Positions 44,422 through 53,168 of a stretch of DNA of 64,000 nucleotides are shown here, piece after piece (the stretch's first letter is position 1; each line of letters starts with the position of its first letter). The stretch comes from JAJZRJ01 sp040757055 (GTDB lineage: Bacteria; Desulfobacterota; Desulfobulbia; Desulfobulbales; Desulfurivibrionaceae): positions 248,001 through 312,000 of the forward strand of contig JBFLXY010000001.1 in the NCBI GenBank assembly GCA_040757055.1, in the 5' to 3' direction. Made by a program: the position numbers and the translations under genes. Under the pieces are notes generated by a model. That model made no database searches and was not told the DNA's origin. It saw only the letters and a list, made by a program, of their open reading frames with translations.

Positions 44422-44688
44422 TCAGACCCGTTCACAACGTGCCAGGAACTTGGCCACACTGCGACGGTGAGACGCGATGTGCTGCGGAGCCGGCCAGGTT
44501 CCATGGCAGGTGTTGAACTCCCGCATACTCTCATAAAATCGCTCTTCGCTGCACTGACTTACCATCTGTCCGCACTCGCGACAACAGACCAGACATCCTT
44601 CGGGTAAAACGATATCCGTTGTCGCAAAACCGGCATCGCATCCGATGGGACAATCGGTTATGTACCGCCCATTCTTTCCTGCCGCCAT
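44422..44688 (-). CDS. Zn-binding N-terminal portion of the interrupted methyltransferase
   Basis: 88-aa peptide with a Cys cluster (CPIGC near 13-17, CLVCCRECGQ near 32-41) and a helix containing HRRSVAKFLARCE. This is the layout of the N-terminal domain of class I methyltransferases in polysaccharide clusters. It ends at a TGA in frame with the next open frame. The start ATG at 44688 overlaps the stop of the GT2 gene above (TGATG). A single-base change (for example from CGA or TGG) would explain the stop. Confidence 0.65.
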   Translation of the reverse strand: MAAGKNGRYITDCPIGCDAGFATTDIVLPEGCLVCCRECGQMVSQCSEERFYESMREFNTCHGTWPAPQHIASHRRSVAKFLARCERV

Positions 44689-45485
44689 CAGCCCGCCCCC
44701 CGGCGCAAAGGCAACGTCTCCGGATCACGCCACCCTGCCTGAAGTTCATGCAGTTTGGCATACTTGTAAAACGTGCCCTCGAAATTCCCCAGGGCGATGA
44801 CAAAACCGGCCCACCCATCCAGGAAGCCTCGCTTGAGCACATACATCTGGAAAAACGTCCAGCAGGCATGGGCCAAAGCCGCGGCCATGCTCCCCTGCTG
44901 GCCGGCGACGAGAAGCTTCTGCGCTCCCAGCGTGGAATAACGGCTCGCCTTGTGCTGGATCTCAGCAAAATTTTTGTAGGGCTTCTGCCAGATTGCCTTC
45001 TGCAGATACCCAACCGGCTTGTCGCTACGGACCTCAAACCGCTCATGCACCGCATCGGGCAGGAAATGCAACGCCCCCTTGCGGAAGAGCTGCGGCTGCC
45101 GGTAATCGGGATAAAAGCCGGAATGGTTGATCCAGCGCCCCATGAAAAAGTTCCGGCGGGGTACATAGTAGGCATCCGCCGGCCCGTCGGCCATTACAAC
45201 TGCCAGCATCTCGTCCCGCGCCTCGGCAGTGCAGCGCTCATCGGCATCCAGGCTGAAAATCCACTCGGAGCGGCAGGCAGCCATGGCCTTGTTGCGCAGA
45301 TCGCCAAAACCGTGAAAAGCCACCTGCACCACCCGCGCCCCCATGCTCTCGGCGATCTGCGGCGTTTCGTCCTGGCTGAACGAATCAATCACCACGATCT
45401 CGTCCGCCCACAGCACGCTGTTGATGGCGTCCCGGATCTTCTCCGCCTCGTTGTAGGCGATGATATAGGCCGATATCTTTTGCAT
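44688..45485 (-). CDS. Glycosyltransferase family 2 (WaaE/KdtX-like)
   Basis: 265-aa GT-A protein. ISAYIIAYNEAEKIRDAI, EIVVIDSFSQDET, and the metal motif FSLDADER are followed by RNFFMGRWINHSGFYPDY and WQKPYKNFAEIQHKASRYS. This matches WaaE/KdtX-type enzymes that decorate inner-core heptose. The ATG at 45485 follows AGGAG at a good distance; the upstream in-frame extension overlaps the GT4 gene. A paralogue is at 49,750-50,517. Confidence 0.85.
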   Translation of the reverse strand: MQKISAYIIAYNEAEKIRDAINSVLWADEIVVIDSFSQDETPQIAESMGARVVQVAFHGFGDLRNKAMAACRSEWIFSLDADERCTAEARDEMLAVVMADGPADAYYVPRRNFFMGRWINHSGFYPDYRQPQLFRKGALHFLPDAVHERFEVRSDKPVGYLQKAIWQKPYKNFAEIQHKASRYSTLGAQKLLVAGQQGSMAAALAHACWTFFQMYVLKRGFLDGWAGFVIALGNFEGTFYKYAKLHELQAGWRDPETLPLRRGAG

Positions 45486-45486
45486 C

Positions 45487-46605
45487 TCAGCTCCTGGCGG
45501 CAACGGCCCGCTGGTACAACTCTTCATGCGCCGTGGCCACCGCGTCCCAGGAATGTCCTTCCGCCGTCAGGCGCCCCGCCCTGCCCAACCGTTGCCGCTC
45601 CTCCGGAACCTGCAATCGCTCCAGCAAAAACGGCAGTTCGGCGGCCTCATGCATCAGACAGCCGTTCTCGCCGTGGCGGATCAGGGCTGCCACCCCGGCC
45701 TCGGCGCTGGCAATCACCGGCAGCCCACAGGCCATTCCCTCCAGAATACTCATGCCAAAGGCCTCGGAACGGGAAGGCAGCACCACCACATCGGCCGCGG
45801 CGTACCAGCGCAGCACATCGCTGGCCAGTCCGACAAAACGCACCCGTTCTCCCAGGCCATGCCGGACCACCAACTGCCGATGATACTGCCAACCATCGCC
45901 CCGGCCGACCACCAGCAGCCGCATGCCGGGGCCGATGGCCGGGATCAATCGATCCAGTCCTTTGCGCCGGAATTCGGAGCCGACGAAAAGGACCACGAAC
46001 TCCTCCGCCGCGATTTCTTCCTTTTCCCGCACCTGTTGGCGCAGCCTGGCAACAACCTCGGGATGAAAGGCTTCCGTATCAACGCCTGGCGGAATCACCG
46101 CGACCTCTCTGGAACGCCCATGGTGGCGGCAAATATCCCCGGCAATCGCGTCCGAGACCGCCACCAGCCAAGGGGTTTTCATCTGCCGTTGCTCCAGCCA
46201 GAGGTAGAGCGCGCTGCGCAGGCTGAGATAGCGCTGATCAAGCCAGCGAATTCCGCGATACCGTTCCAGCCCCTGCCGGTAACTAAAGGTGTGCACCGTG
46301 GCAATATCCCGGCCGCAGCCCATCTCATGGGAATGAACGATGTCATATTCCTCTTCCGCAACCATCCTCGTTGCATCCCGGGCAAAGGCAACGGCCCGCA
46401 GCACGCTGGAAAAGCCCCAACGCAGCGGCACCGGCAGAAAACGCATCCCTCCCTGCAAAAGCTCCTGATCCGCCTCCCGCGCGTACACATCGATGGCATG
46501 TCCTCTGGCAGCAAGGCGCTGGCAGGTCTCCACCACATAGCGCTCCATCCCGCCGGTGCGGGTAAAGCTTTTTGCCAGTACCGCTATCCTCAGCGTGTTC
46601 GGCAT
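45487..46605 (-). CDS. Glycosyltransferase family 4 (LPS core type)
   Basis: 372-aa GT-B protein similar to WaaG-type core glucosyltransferases. KSFTRTGGMERYVVETC at the N-terminus, HSHEMGCGRDIATVHTFS, VIPPGVDTEAFHPE, and the donor-side SRSEAFGMSILEGMACGLPV with its EX7E pattern. It overlaps nothing and ends one base before the WaaE-like gene. The exact sugar is not deducible. Confidence 0.85.
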   Translation of the reverse strand: MPNTLRIAVLAKSFTRTGGMERYVVETCQRLAARGHAIDVYAREADQELLQGGMRFLPVPLRWGFSSVLRAVAFARDATRMVAEEEYDIVHSHEMGCGRDIATVHTFSYRQGLERYRGIRWLDQRYLSLRSALYLWLEQRQMKTPWLVAVSDAIAGDICRHHGRSREVAVIPPGVDTEAFHPEVVARLRQQVREKEEIAAEEFVVLFVGSEFRRKGLDRLIPAIGPGMRLLVVGRGDGWQYHRQLVVRHGLGERVRFVGLASDVLRWYAAADVVVLPSRSEAFGMSILEGMACGLPVIASAEAGVAALIRHGENGCLMHEAAELPFLLERLQVPEERQRLGRAGRLTAEGHSWDAVATAHEELYQRAVAARS

Positions 46606-46626
46606 GGCATCCCCGTCCGCATCGGT

Positions 46627-47730
46627 TCAACACGCGCTCCCCGTTGCCCGGCACCCGGCAACCCCTTCAAACTGCCGCGTCACTGCTGCCGTGATCTCCT
46701 CCACGGTCAACGCGTCGAGGCAGCGGCTGTGTTCGCTTCCATCGCAGCCTTTCTGATGGCATGGCACGCAGGGGAGATCCTTCTGGACCACCAGATGACG
46801 CTCTCCCCGCGGCGCCCAACAATGTGCGGCCGATGGGCCGAAAATCCCCACCGTGGGCGCCCCCACCGCGGCGGCCAGATGCAGACCGGCGCTGTCCACA
46901 CCAATGAACAGGGCACTCGACTGGAGCAGGGCCGCCAGTTCCAACAGATTTGTCTTTCCGGCCAGATTGGAGGCTCCCGGGCCACTCTCGCGTACCAGCG
47001 CTTCCGCCCGCTCCCGCTCGCCGGCGCTGCCCACCACCACCACCGCGAGATTCTTCTGCCGCAAGAAACGAAGCACCTCGACAATCGTTGTCCGGGGCAC
47101 TTCCTTATAGCGCCAGAGGGAAAAGGGCTGCACCGCCACCACCGGCATGCCGGCTGCAACGCCCGCTTCCCGGAGCAAGCGTTGCACCGCCACCTGCCGC
47201 GCGTCTGCCACGGGAAGCTCCGGCACCGTATGCCGCACCCCAATCCCGTATGCCGTCAAAAAATTCTGCAGGTAGTCGGTCATATGGATCTTCGGCACCG
47301 GCTCCGGCCGATAGAGGTCGGTAAACAACCAGTTCCGCCAAAACGTCTCACCCCGGGCGTGAAAACCGATACGCTGTCTGGCCCCGCTCAGCCACGCCAT
47401 GATCGCCCCACGGGTACCGGTTCGCAGATCCATGGCAAGCTCGCACCTGAACGATCTGAGCCGCCGCAAAAACTCCATCTGATGGCGCAGGCTGGCGACA
47501 AGACCATGGGGTGGCGTTCCGATCGCAATCACATCATCCACCCATGGGCAGTCATCGAACAGCGTCGCCGCCTTGTCGCGCACCGCCAGCGCCAAAGGCG
47601 CCCGGGGAAAATGCTCGCGCAGAGCCCGGATACAGGGCAACGAGAGCACCACGTCACCGATATCCCCCAACTGGACGAGGAGAATGGACCCTGGTTCGCC
47701 GACAACATATCCTTTGCCCTTGACGACCAT
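46627..47730 (-). CDS. Glycosyltransferase family 9 (heptosyltransferase-like)
   Basis: 367-aa GT-B protein with ILLVQLGDIGDVVLSLPCIR at the N-terminus, AVQPFSLWRYKEVP, LFIGVDSAGLHLAAAVGAPTVGIFGPS and a C-terminal Cys-rich end (CVPCHQKGCDGSEHSRC) common in WaaQ/RfaQ-like heptosyltransferases III. It would add heptose to the LPS core. The start at 47730 follows directly after the upstream GT2 end. Confidence 0.87.
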   Translation of the reverse strand: MVVKGKGYVVGEPGSILLVQLGDIGDVVLSLPCIRALREHFPRAPLALAVRDKAATLFDDCPWVDDVIAIGTPPHGLVASLRHQMEFLRRLRSFRCELAMDLRTGTRGAIMAWLSGARQRIGFHARGETFWRNWLFTDLYRPEPVPKIHMTDYLQNFLTAYGIGVRHTVPELPVADARQVAVQRLLREAGVAAGMPVVAVQPFSLWRYKEVPRTTIVEVLRFLRQKNLAVVVVGSAGERERAEALVRESGPGASNLAGKTNLLELAALLQSSALFIGVDSAGLHLAAAVGAPTVGIFGPSAAHCWAPRGERHLVVQKDLPCVPCHQKGCDGSEHSRCLDALTVEEITAAVTRQFEGVAGCRATGSAC

Positions 47731-47739
47731 GGCCTCAAA

Positions 47740-48660
47740 TCAGGGACAGCCCTGGAAATGCCAGCCCAGCAACCGGGCATAGCGCTGCACCCGCAGGAGC
47801 CGTCCCGGACTCTTCCCCAGCGTCAGGACAAACCCGGCGGTGTGCACCAGCAGATTGACCACCAGCCGCAGGATCAGCGAGGCGCCAAAAAGGTAGACCC
47901 AGCCGCCGTACCATTTCCGGAAATACTGGTAGCGGGAACGGTAGAACATGATGCGGGCTGCAACCTGATCGCCGGCGCTCTTTCCCTGCAGGTGATAGGT
48001 GCGGGCATCCGGCACGAACCAGGATTCCCAGCCCGCCTTCTGCATGGCCCGCGCCCAGTCGGTCTCCTCCATGAAGAAAAAATAGCGTTCGTCGAGCAAC
48101 CCCACTTCATCCATGGCGGCCTTGCGCACCATGAGGCAAGCGCCGATGCACGATTCCACCCGGATCGGCGCCGCATACGCCCGCCGCTTGCTGGGGAATT
48201 TTTTCGGCATCAGGATGCGGAGAATGGCCTCGTTGCCCAACAGGGTCAGCAAACTCGGAAAGTTGGCGATGGAATTCTGCCTGGTGCCGTTGGCGTTGAG
48301 CAACTGGCCGCAGCCCATGGCAACCCGGGGATGCGCCTCCATGAAATGGTACAGCCGCACCACCGCCCCCTCGGTGAGCACCGCATCGGTGTTCAAGAGC
48401 AGGGCGTAGCGCCCGGTCATCCGCCGCAGGGCCTTGTTGTTGGCCGCGGCGAAACCGAGGTTTTTCTCGTTTTCGATAAGCATGACCTGGGGATATTCCT
48501 GCCGCACCGCGGCCACGCTGCCGTCGGAGGAGGCATTGTCCACCACGAAGACCTCGAAGGAGAAATCGCGGACCGTGTGAAAGACCGAGGCCAGGCAGTC
48601 GAGGAGCAGAGCCCTGGTGTTCCAGTTCACGATCACGATGGAAAGATCCTTGCCCGCCAT
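47740..48660 (-). CDS. Glycosyltransferase family 2 (rhamnosyltransferase WbbL-like)
   Basis: 306-aa protein with SIVIVNWNTRALLLDCLAS, VFVVDNASSDGS, NLGFAAANNKAL and LLLNTDAVL (DXD-like), then ESCIGACLMVRKAAMDEVG and FFFMEETDWARAMQKAGW. This is the WbbL-type layout, often dTDP-rhamnose-dependent, and the rhamnose genes lie just upstream. A hydrophobic C-terminal stretch (YLFGASLILRLVVNLLV) may anchor it to the membrane. Confidence 0.85.
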   Translation of the reverse strand: MAGKDLSIVIVNWNTRALLLDCLASVFHTVRDFSFEVFVVDNASSDGSVAAVRQEYPQVMLIENEKNLGFAAANNKALRRMTGRYALLLNTDAVLTEGAVVRLYHFMEAHPRVAMGCGQLLNANGTRQNSIANFPSLLTLLGNEAILRILMPKKFPSKRRAYAAPIRVESCIGACLMVRKAAMDEVGLLDERYFFFMEETDWARAMQKAGWESWFVPDARTYHLQGKSAGDQVAARIMFYRSRYQYFRKWYGGWVYLFGASLILRLVVNLLVHTAGFVLTLGKSPGRLLRVQRYARLLGWHFQGCP

Positions 48661-49713
48661 CTATGCCTCGCCGGAGATGTGCATGATTGCCTGCGCCACA
48701 TCGGATACCGGGATGTCCGCCATGCAGGCAATGGTGCCGTATTGGCACTGTTTCTTGAGGCAGGGGCTGCAATCGAGCCCAAGCCGGATGACCTGGTGTT
48801 TCGCGCCATAGGGCCCGGTGCGCCACGGAGCCGTGGGACCGAAGAGGGCCACCACCGGGGTGCCCATGGCCGCGGCAATATGCATGGGACCGGTATCGGT
48901 GCTCACCACGGCCTGTGCCCGGCCAAAGAGGGCGGCCAGGGTTTTGAGGGTGGTCGCCCCTGCCAGGTTGACCGGCGGCTGGCGCATCATGGCGCCAATG
49001 GCCGCAATCCCGGAGCGGTCCGCTGGTCCGCCGGTAAAAACCACCTTCCTGCCAGCCCCTGCCAGCCGGTCGGCCAGTTCGGCGAATTTTTCCGGCCGCC
49101 AGTGCTTGGTCGGCCAGGTGGTCATGGGATTGATGGCGATGAAGGGCTGATCCAATGCCATGCCGCAGGACTCCAAAAGATTCTGTGCCGCCAGGTGGTC
49201 GGCAGCGGTGAGCGGCAAATCGAACCGCACCTCCGGGCACTCGACGCCGATGGCCCGCAGCAGGTGCAACTCCCGGTCCACGGCATGCATCTCCATGGAG
49301 ACCGCCGGCAACCGCTCGTTCAAAAACAGATAACTCATCTCGGCGTGCTCCATGCCCCGGCCGAAGCCGACCTTGCGGCGAGCCCGCGCCAGTGCCACCC
49401 AGATGCCGCTCTTGAGCAGCCCCTGGAAATCGACAAGCAGGTCATAGCGGCTGTCGCGCAGTTCCCGCACAAAGTGCCACGCCTTGCTAAAAGCGCTGCG
49501 TCGCCCGCCGGCCCGCCACTCCGTGATCCATTCCCTGCGGCCGGCCACCAGCACCCGGTCGAGCGCCGGATGGCCGACCACCACATCCGCCGCCGCCTTT
49601 TCCACCAGCCAGGTGATATGGGCCTCCGGATAGTGCCGGCGCAGGCAGTGGAGCGCCGGCAGGGTGTGGATCACATCGCCGATGGCGCTGGTTTTGACAA
49701 TCAGAATGCGCAA
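48661..49713 (-). CDS. waaC: Lipopolysaccharide heptosyltransferase I (WaaC-like)
   Basis: 350-aa family 9 enzyme that adds the first heptose to Kdo2-lipid A. The N-terminus ILIVKTSAIGDVIHTLPAL is the WaaC signature. The donor side has AINPMTTWPTKHWRPEKFA, VVSTDTGPMHIAAAMGTPVV and ALFGPTAPWRTGPYG. It abuts the GT2 gene (one base apart). A 36-bp gap separates it from the WaaE-like gene upstream. Confidence 0.9.
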   Translation of the reverse strand: MRILIVKTSAIGDVIHTLPALHCLRRHYPEAHITWLVEKAAADVVVGHPALDRVLVAGRREWITEWRAGGRRSAFSKAWHFVRELRDSRYDLLVDFQGLLKSGIWVALARARRKVGFGRGMEHAEMSYLFLNERLPAVSMEMHAVDRELHLLRAIGVECPEVRFDLPLTAADHLAAQNLLESCGMALDQPFIAINPMTTWPTKHWRPEKFAELADRLAGAGRKVVFTGGPADRSGIAAIGAMMRQPPVNLAGATTLKTLAALFGRAQAVVSTDTGPMHIAAAMGTPVVALFGPTAPWRTGPYGAKHQVIRLGLDCSPCLKKQCQYGTIACMADIPVSDVAQAIMHISGEA

Positions 49714-49749
49714 TCCGCACCCCCTGTATACAGGAAACCGGCCCGGCTG

Positions 49750-50517
49750 TCACGCATCACGGCGATCACGCTGGCGGCCAAGCTCCCAGAGCTTGGCATA
49801 CTTGAAAAAAATGTTGACCGCATCGCAGGCTGCCTGGAGAAAGCCCTCCCGGCCGTCAAGAAAACCACGGCGCAGGAAATAGTTGTGGACAAAGGCCCAG
49901 GAAGCGCGACCTGCCGCCTGCACGAGGGAACCCCTCCGGCCGGCCTTGGCCAGTTCCTCGGCGCCGGCCGAGGAATAGCTGTTGATCTTGGCCAGGGTGT
50001 GGGCCAGGTCGCGATTGGCATGGTGGACGATCATGCCCTGCAAGGCGCCCACTGGCCCATCAACCACGAGGCCCTCATGCACCAGGCGGTCACTCATCCG
50101 CGCCCGCGTCCGGTCAAAGAGCCGTACCACCCGATCCGGCCACCAGCCCGCCCGTTTGAGCCAGCGGCCGCAAAAAAAATTCTGGCGCGGCAGGCTGCAG
50201 GCGGCGTACGCCGGGCGCTCCAGCACCGTCGTGATTTCCCGGGCAGTGGCCGCCGGAATCCGCTCATCGGCATCCAGCACCAGCACCCATCGGTTCCGGC
50301 ACTGGTCAATGGCGAACTGCTTCTGACGGCCGAACCCGAGCCATTCCTGCCTGATTACCCTGGCGCCATGGGCCTCGGCAATGGCCACCGTCCGGTCCGT
50401 GCTGCCGGCATCGACCACCACCACCTCGTCGGCAAAGGCGACACTGGCAAGACAATCCCCCAACCGCTCCTCTTCGTTGAGGGTGATGATCGCCACGGAG
50501 AGCTTCTCAGCCGCCAT
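49750..50517 (-). CDS. Glycosyltransferase family 2 (WaaE/KdtX-like), second copy
   Basis: 255-aa GT-A protein, paralogous to the product of 44,688-45,485. LSVAIITLNEEERLGDCLAS, EVVVVDAGSTDRT, WVLVLDADERIP and RQNFFCGRWLKRAGWWPD, then FLRRGFLDGREGFLQA near the C-terminus, an element shared by both copies. It likely transfers a hexose to inner-core heptose. It overlaps the rfbB end by 11 bases. Confidence 0.86.
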   Translation of the reverse strand: MAAEKLSVAIITLNEEERLGDCLASVAFADEVVVVDAGSTDRTVAIAEAHGARVIRQEWLGFGRQKQFAIDQCRNRWVLVLDADERIPAATAREITTVLERPAYAACSLPRQNFFCGRWLKRAGWWPDRVVRLFDRTRARMSDRLVHEGLVVDGPVGALQGMIVHHANRDLAHTLAKINSYSSAGAEELAKAGRRGSLVQAAGRASWAFVHNYFLRRGFLDGREGFLQAACDAVNIFFKYAKLWELGRQRDRRDA

Positions 50518-51670
50518 ACTGGGTCTCCAGCCACTGCCGGTAGCTTCCGTCCATCACCGCCCGCCACCATGGCTCGTTGGCGAGATACCAATCAAGTGTC
50601 TTGGCCATACCCGTCTCGAAACTCTCCTGCGGTCGATAGCCAAGCTCCTCCGTGATCTTGCCGGCATTGATGGCATAGCGGCGGTCGTGGCCCGGCCGGT
50701 CCGCAACAAAGGTAACAAGGGAATCAGTCTTCTTCCCTTTGGCTGCAGGGCATTCGGGGAAACGTTCCCGCAAGCCGGATTCGGCCGCAAAACGCTCGTC
50801 CAGGAGCCGGCAGAGATGCCGGACGATGTCGATGTTGCTCCACTCGTTATTGCCGCCGATATTGTAGACCTCGCCGGGCCTGCCCTGCAGCAGCACCCGC
50901 TCGATCCCCTGGCAATGGTCCTCCACGTAGAGCCAGTCGCGGATGTTCCTGCCGTCTCCGTAAACCGGCAGGGCCTTGCCGTGGAGGATGTTGAGCAGCA
51001 CCAGCGGGATCAGTTTTTCCGGGAACTGATACGGTCCGTAGTTGTTGGAGCAGTTGCTGGTGGTGGTCGTGAGGCCGTAGGTGTGGTGATAGGCCCGCAC
51101 CAGATGGTCGGCTGCTGCCTTGCTCGCCGAATAGGGCGAGTTGGGGGCATAGGGGGTCGATTCGGTGAACGCCCGATCATGCGGGCCGAGGGAGCCGTAC
51201 ACCTCGTCGGTGGAGACGTGGTGAAAACGGTGCGGCCGACCGGCGAAGGAACTGTCGAGCCAGACCGCCCGTGCCGCCTTGAGCAGGTTGTGGGTGCCGA
51301 CGATGTTGGTGGCCACAAAGGGGTCCGGTCCGTGAATGGAGCGGTCCACGTGGGATTCTGCCGCGAAATTGACGATGGTGTCGAGCCCCTCCTCCCGGAG
51401 CAATCGCTCCACCAGTTCCTGATCGCCGATATCGCCGTGGACAAACCGGAAAGAGGAATTGGCCTCGGCGGCCGCGAGGCTCGCCCGGTTACCGGCATAG
51501 GTGAGGAGATCGAGCACCACCACCCGGTCCTCCGGATGGCGGGCCAGCCAGTAATGGACAAAGTTGGCGCCGATAAAACCGGCCCCGCCGGTGACCAAAA
51601 GAGCGTGCTGAGGACTTAGGGCTGAGGACTGAGACCCCTGAAATGATGCACGTTGAACCGATGGCGCCAT
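50507..51670 (-). CDS. rfbB: dTDP-glucose 4,6-dehydratase (RfbB/RmlB)
   Basis: 387-aa SDR enzyme, second step of dTDP-L-rhamnose synthesis. NAD loop LLVTGGAGFIGANFVHYW, STDEVYGSLG, the Tyr-Lys pair YSASKAAADHLVRAY, and SNNYGPYQFPEKLIPL. The catalytic domain starts about residue 24. The first about 23 residues include QSSALSPQHA, encoded by a CTCAG-type repeat copy, so the repeat has shaped the N-terminus. AGAGGA lies 12 bases before the ATG. Confidence 0.92.
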   Translation of the reverse strand: MAPSVQRASFQGSQSSALSPQHALLVTGGAGFIGANFVHYWLARHPEDRVVVLDLLTYAGNRASLAAAEANSSFRFVHGDIGDQELVERLLREEGLDTIVNFAAESHVDRSIHGPDPFVATNIVGTHNLLKAARAVWLDSSFAGRPHRFHHVSTDEVYGSLGPHDRAFTESTPYAPNSPYSASKAAADHLVRAYHHTYGLTTTTSNCSNNYGPYQFPEKLIPLVLLNILHGKALPVYGDGRNIRDWLYVEDHCQGIERVLLQGRPGEVYNIGGNNEWSNIDIVRHLCRLLDERFAAESGLRERFPECPAAKGKKTDSLVTFVADRPGHDRRYAINAGKITEELGYRPQESFETGMAKTLDWYLANEPWWRAVMDGSYRQWLETQYGG

Positions 51671-51770
51671 TGGACGATAGATCCTCTATAACGTTGATGA
51701 CAGAGGGGCAGGCTCCTGCCCACTTATTCTGCCATGCTCAGCACTCAGTACCCGGCACTCAGTCCTCGAT
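51606..51770. repeat. Inverted pair of CTCAG-type heptad repeats flanking the rfbB start
   Basis: Left arm (51,606-51,635) is a run of GCTGAGGA/CTGAG-like heptads; right arm (51,735-51,770) is CTCAGCACTCAGT-like heptads in the opposite orientation, so the arms can pair. The left arm encodes residues of the RfbB N-terminus and the right arm encodes the RfbD C-terminus (RGLSAGY). Between them is a separate perfect hairpin GGGCAGG-CT-CCTGCCC (51,706-51,721). Confidence 0.7.
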
Positions 51771-52623
51771 ACCCATGCAGCATCCGGCGCAACTGCACCC
51801 GCCAGTGGGGCGCCGGACCGCCAAGAAGCGCCCAGGTGGCACTCTTGTCGAGCACGCTGTAGGCGGGCCGCCGGGCCGGAGTTGGGTACTCCGCCGTGGT
51901 GACGGGCACGATGGAGATATTCCTGTCAAGCAGACCCACGGCCAACGCCTCCTCCTGGAGCGCCACGGCAAAATCATACCAGCTCGCCACCCCGGCATCG
52001 CTCCAGTGGTGGATGCCCGGCAGAGCGCGACACGCGATCAGCCAGACCGCTCCTGCCAGCCCATACGCCCAGGTGGGGGTGCCGACCTGATCCGCCACTA
52101 CCCGCACCTCGTCCCGTTCCGCCATGAGCCGCAACATGGTCTTCACGAAGTTCTGGCCATGACTCGAGTAGAGCCAGGAGGTGCGGACAATGGCGCAGCG
52201 GTCGCCGAGCCGCTCGCGCACCGCCTGCTCGCCGGCCAGCTTGCTCGCGCCATAGACGCCGAGGGGTGCCGGCAAATCGGTCGGATCATAGGGCCCTGAA
52301 CTCTTGCCGTCGAAGACAAAATCGGTGGAGAGCTGGACCAGGAAGGCATCATGCACCCTGGCGGCCTCGGCGAGATTGACCGCACCCCGGGTGTTCACCA
52401 ACCGGGCGCGTTCCGGCTCGCTCTCTGCCGTGTCCACCGCCGTGTAAGCCGCCGCGTTGACAATCACCTGCGGCCGCTCCTCGGCAACCAGAGCCGCCAC
52501 CGCCGCCGCATCGGTGATGTCGAGACCGGCAGAATCCAGCGCCAGCAGGGTCACCCCTTGGGGCACGATGCGCTGCATCTCCCATCCCAGTTGACCAGCC
52601 GCGCCGGTAAGGAGCACCTTCAT
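51745..52623 (-). CDS. rfbD: dTDP-4-dehydrorhamnose reductase (RfbD/RmlD)
   Basis: 292-aa NADPH-dependent SDR, last step of dTDP-L-rhamnose synthesis. VLLTGAAGQLGWEMQRI, NAAAYTAVDTAESEPE, LVQLSTDFVFDG, YGASKLAGEQAV (Tyr-Lys) and VRTSWLYSSHGQNFVKTM are all diagnostic. Its ATG overlaps the rfbC stop (ATGA). The last seven residues are encoded by repeat sequence. Confidence 0.94.
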   Translation of the reverse strand: MKVLLTGAAGQLGWEMQRIVPQGVTLLALDSAGLDITDAAAVAALVAEERPQVIVNAAAYTAVDTAESEPERARLVNTRGAVNLAEAARVHDAFLVQLSTDFVFDGKSSGPYDPTDLPAPLGVYGASKLAGEQAVRERLGDRCAIVRTSWLYSSHGQNFVKTMLRLMAERDEVRVVADQVGTPTWAYGLAGAVWLIACRALPGIHHWSDAGVASWYDFAVALQEEALAVGLLDRNISIVPVTTAEYPTPARRPAYSVLDKSATWALLGGPAPHWRVQLRRMLHGYRGLSAGY

Positions 52624-53168
52624 GGGTAGCAGACCGCCTGACGGAAGGGCAGCCCCCCGGCGTCCTTGGCGGAGAGAAGCGGCGCAGCCCCCCCCACCAG
52701 GGGCCAGGCAATGGCCAGTTCCGGGTCGTCCCAGCGAATGCACCGCTCATGTTCCGGCGCGTAAAAATTCGTGCACTTGTAGGTGAACTCGGCCGATTCG
52801 CTGGTCACGTAGAAGCCGTGGGCAAAACCAGGCGGCACCCAGAGCATCCGTTTGTTCTCGGCAGAGAGGACCTCCCCCACCCACTGGCCAAAGGTGGGCG
52901 AACTCCGCCGCAGGTCCACGGCGACATCAAAGACCTCGCCACCGATCACCCGCACCAGCTTGCCCTGGGGCTGCGCGATCTGGTAATGGAGCCCGCGCAG
53001 CGTGCCCTGACACGACTTGCTGTGGTTGTCCTGGACAAAGGCGAGGTCAAGACCGGCGGCGGCGAACTTGCGTGCATGCCACGTCTCCATGAAGAAGCCG
53101 CGGCTGTCGCCAAAGAGCTGCGGTTCGACCACCACCACCTCGGGAATCCGGGTCGGGGAAAAACGCAT
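52620..53168 (-). CDS. rfbC: dTDP-4-dehydrorhamnose 3,5-epimerase (RfbC/RmlC)
   Basis: 182-aa cupin-fold epimerase, third step of dTDP-rhamnose synthesis. DSRGFFMETWHARKFAAAGL, FVQDNHSKSCQGTLRGLHYQ (catalytic His in LRGLHYQ), DVAVDLRRSSPTFGQW, and the Tyr motif VPPGFAHGFYV. The start ATG shares a base with the rfbA stop (TAATG). Confidence 0.94.
   Translation of the reverse strand: MRFSPTRIPEVVVVEPQLFGDSRGFFMETWHARKFAAAGLDLAFVQDNHSKSCQGTLRGLHYQIAQPQGKLVRVIGGEVFDVAVDLRRSSPTFGQWVGEVLSAENKRMLWVPPGFAHGFYVTSESAEFTYKCTNFYAPEHERCIRWDDPELAIAWPLVGGAAPLLSAKDAGGLPFRQAVCYP

Noticed and set aside
44404..44424. Selenocysteine reading of the in-frame TGA in the methyltransferase
   Set aside because: No convincing stem-loop with the expected bacterial SECIS shape follows the TGA, and this methyltransferase family is not known to use selenocysteine; a nonsense change is simpler.
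45526..50655. 1709-aa plus-strand open frame across the glycosyltransferase genes
   Set aside because: It is antisense to six well-supported genes, is His/Pro/Arg/Gly-rich, has no recognisable domain, and is explained by high GC reducing stop codons in that frame.
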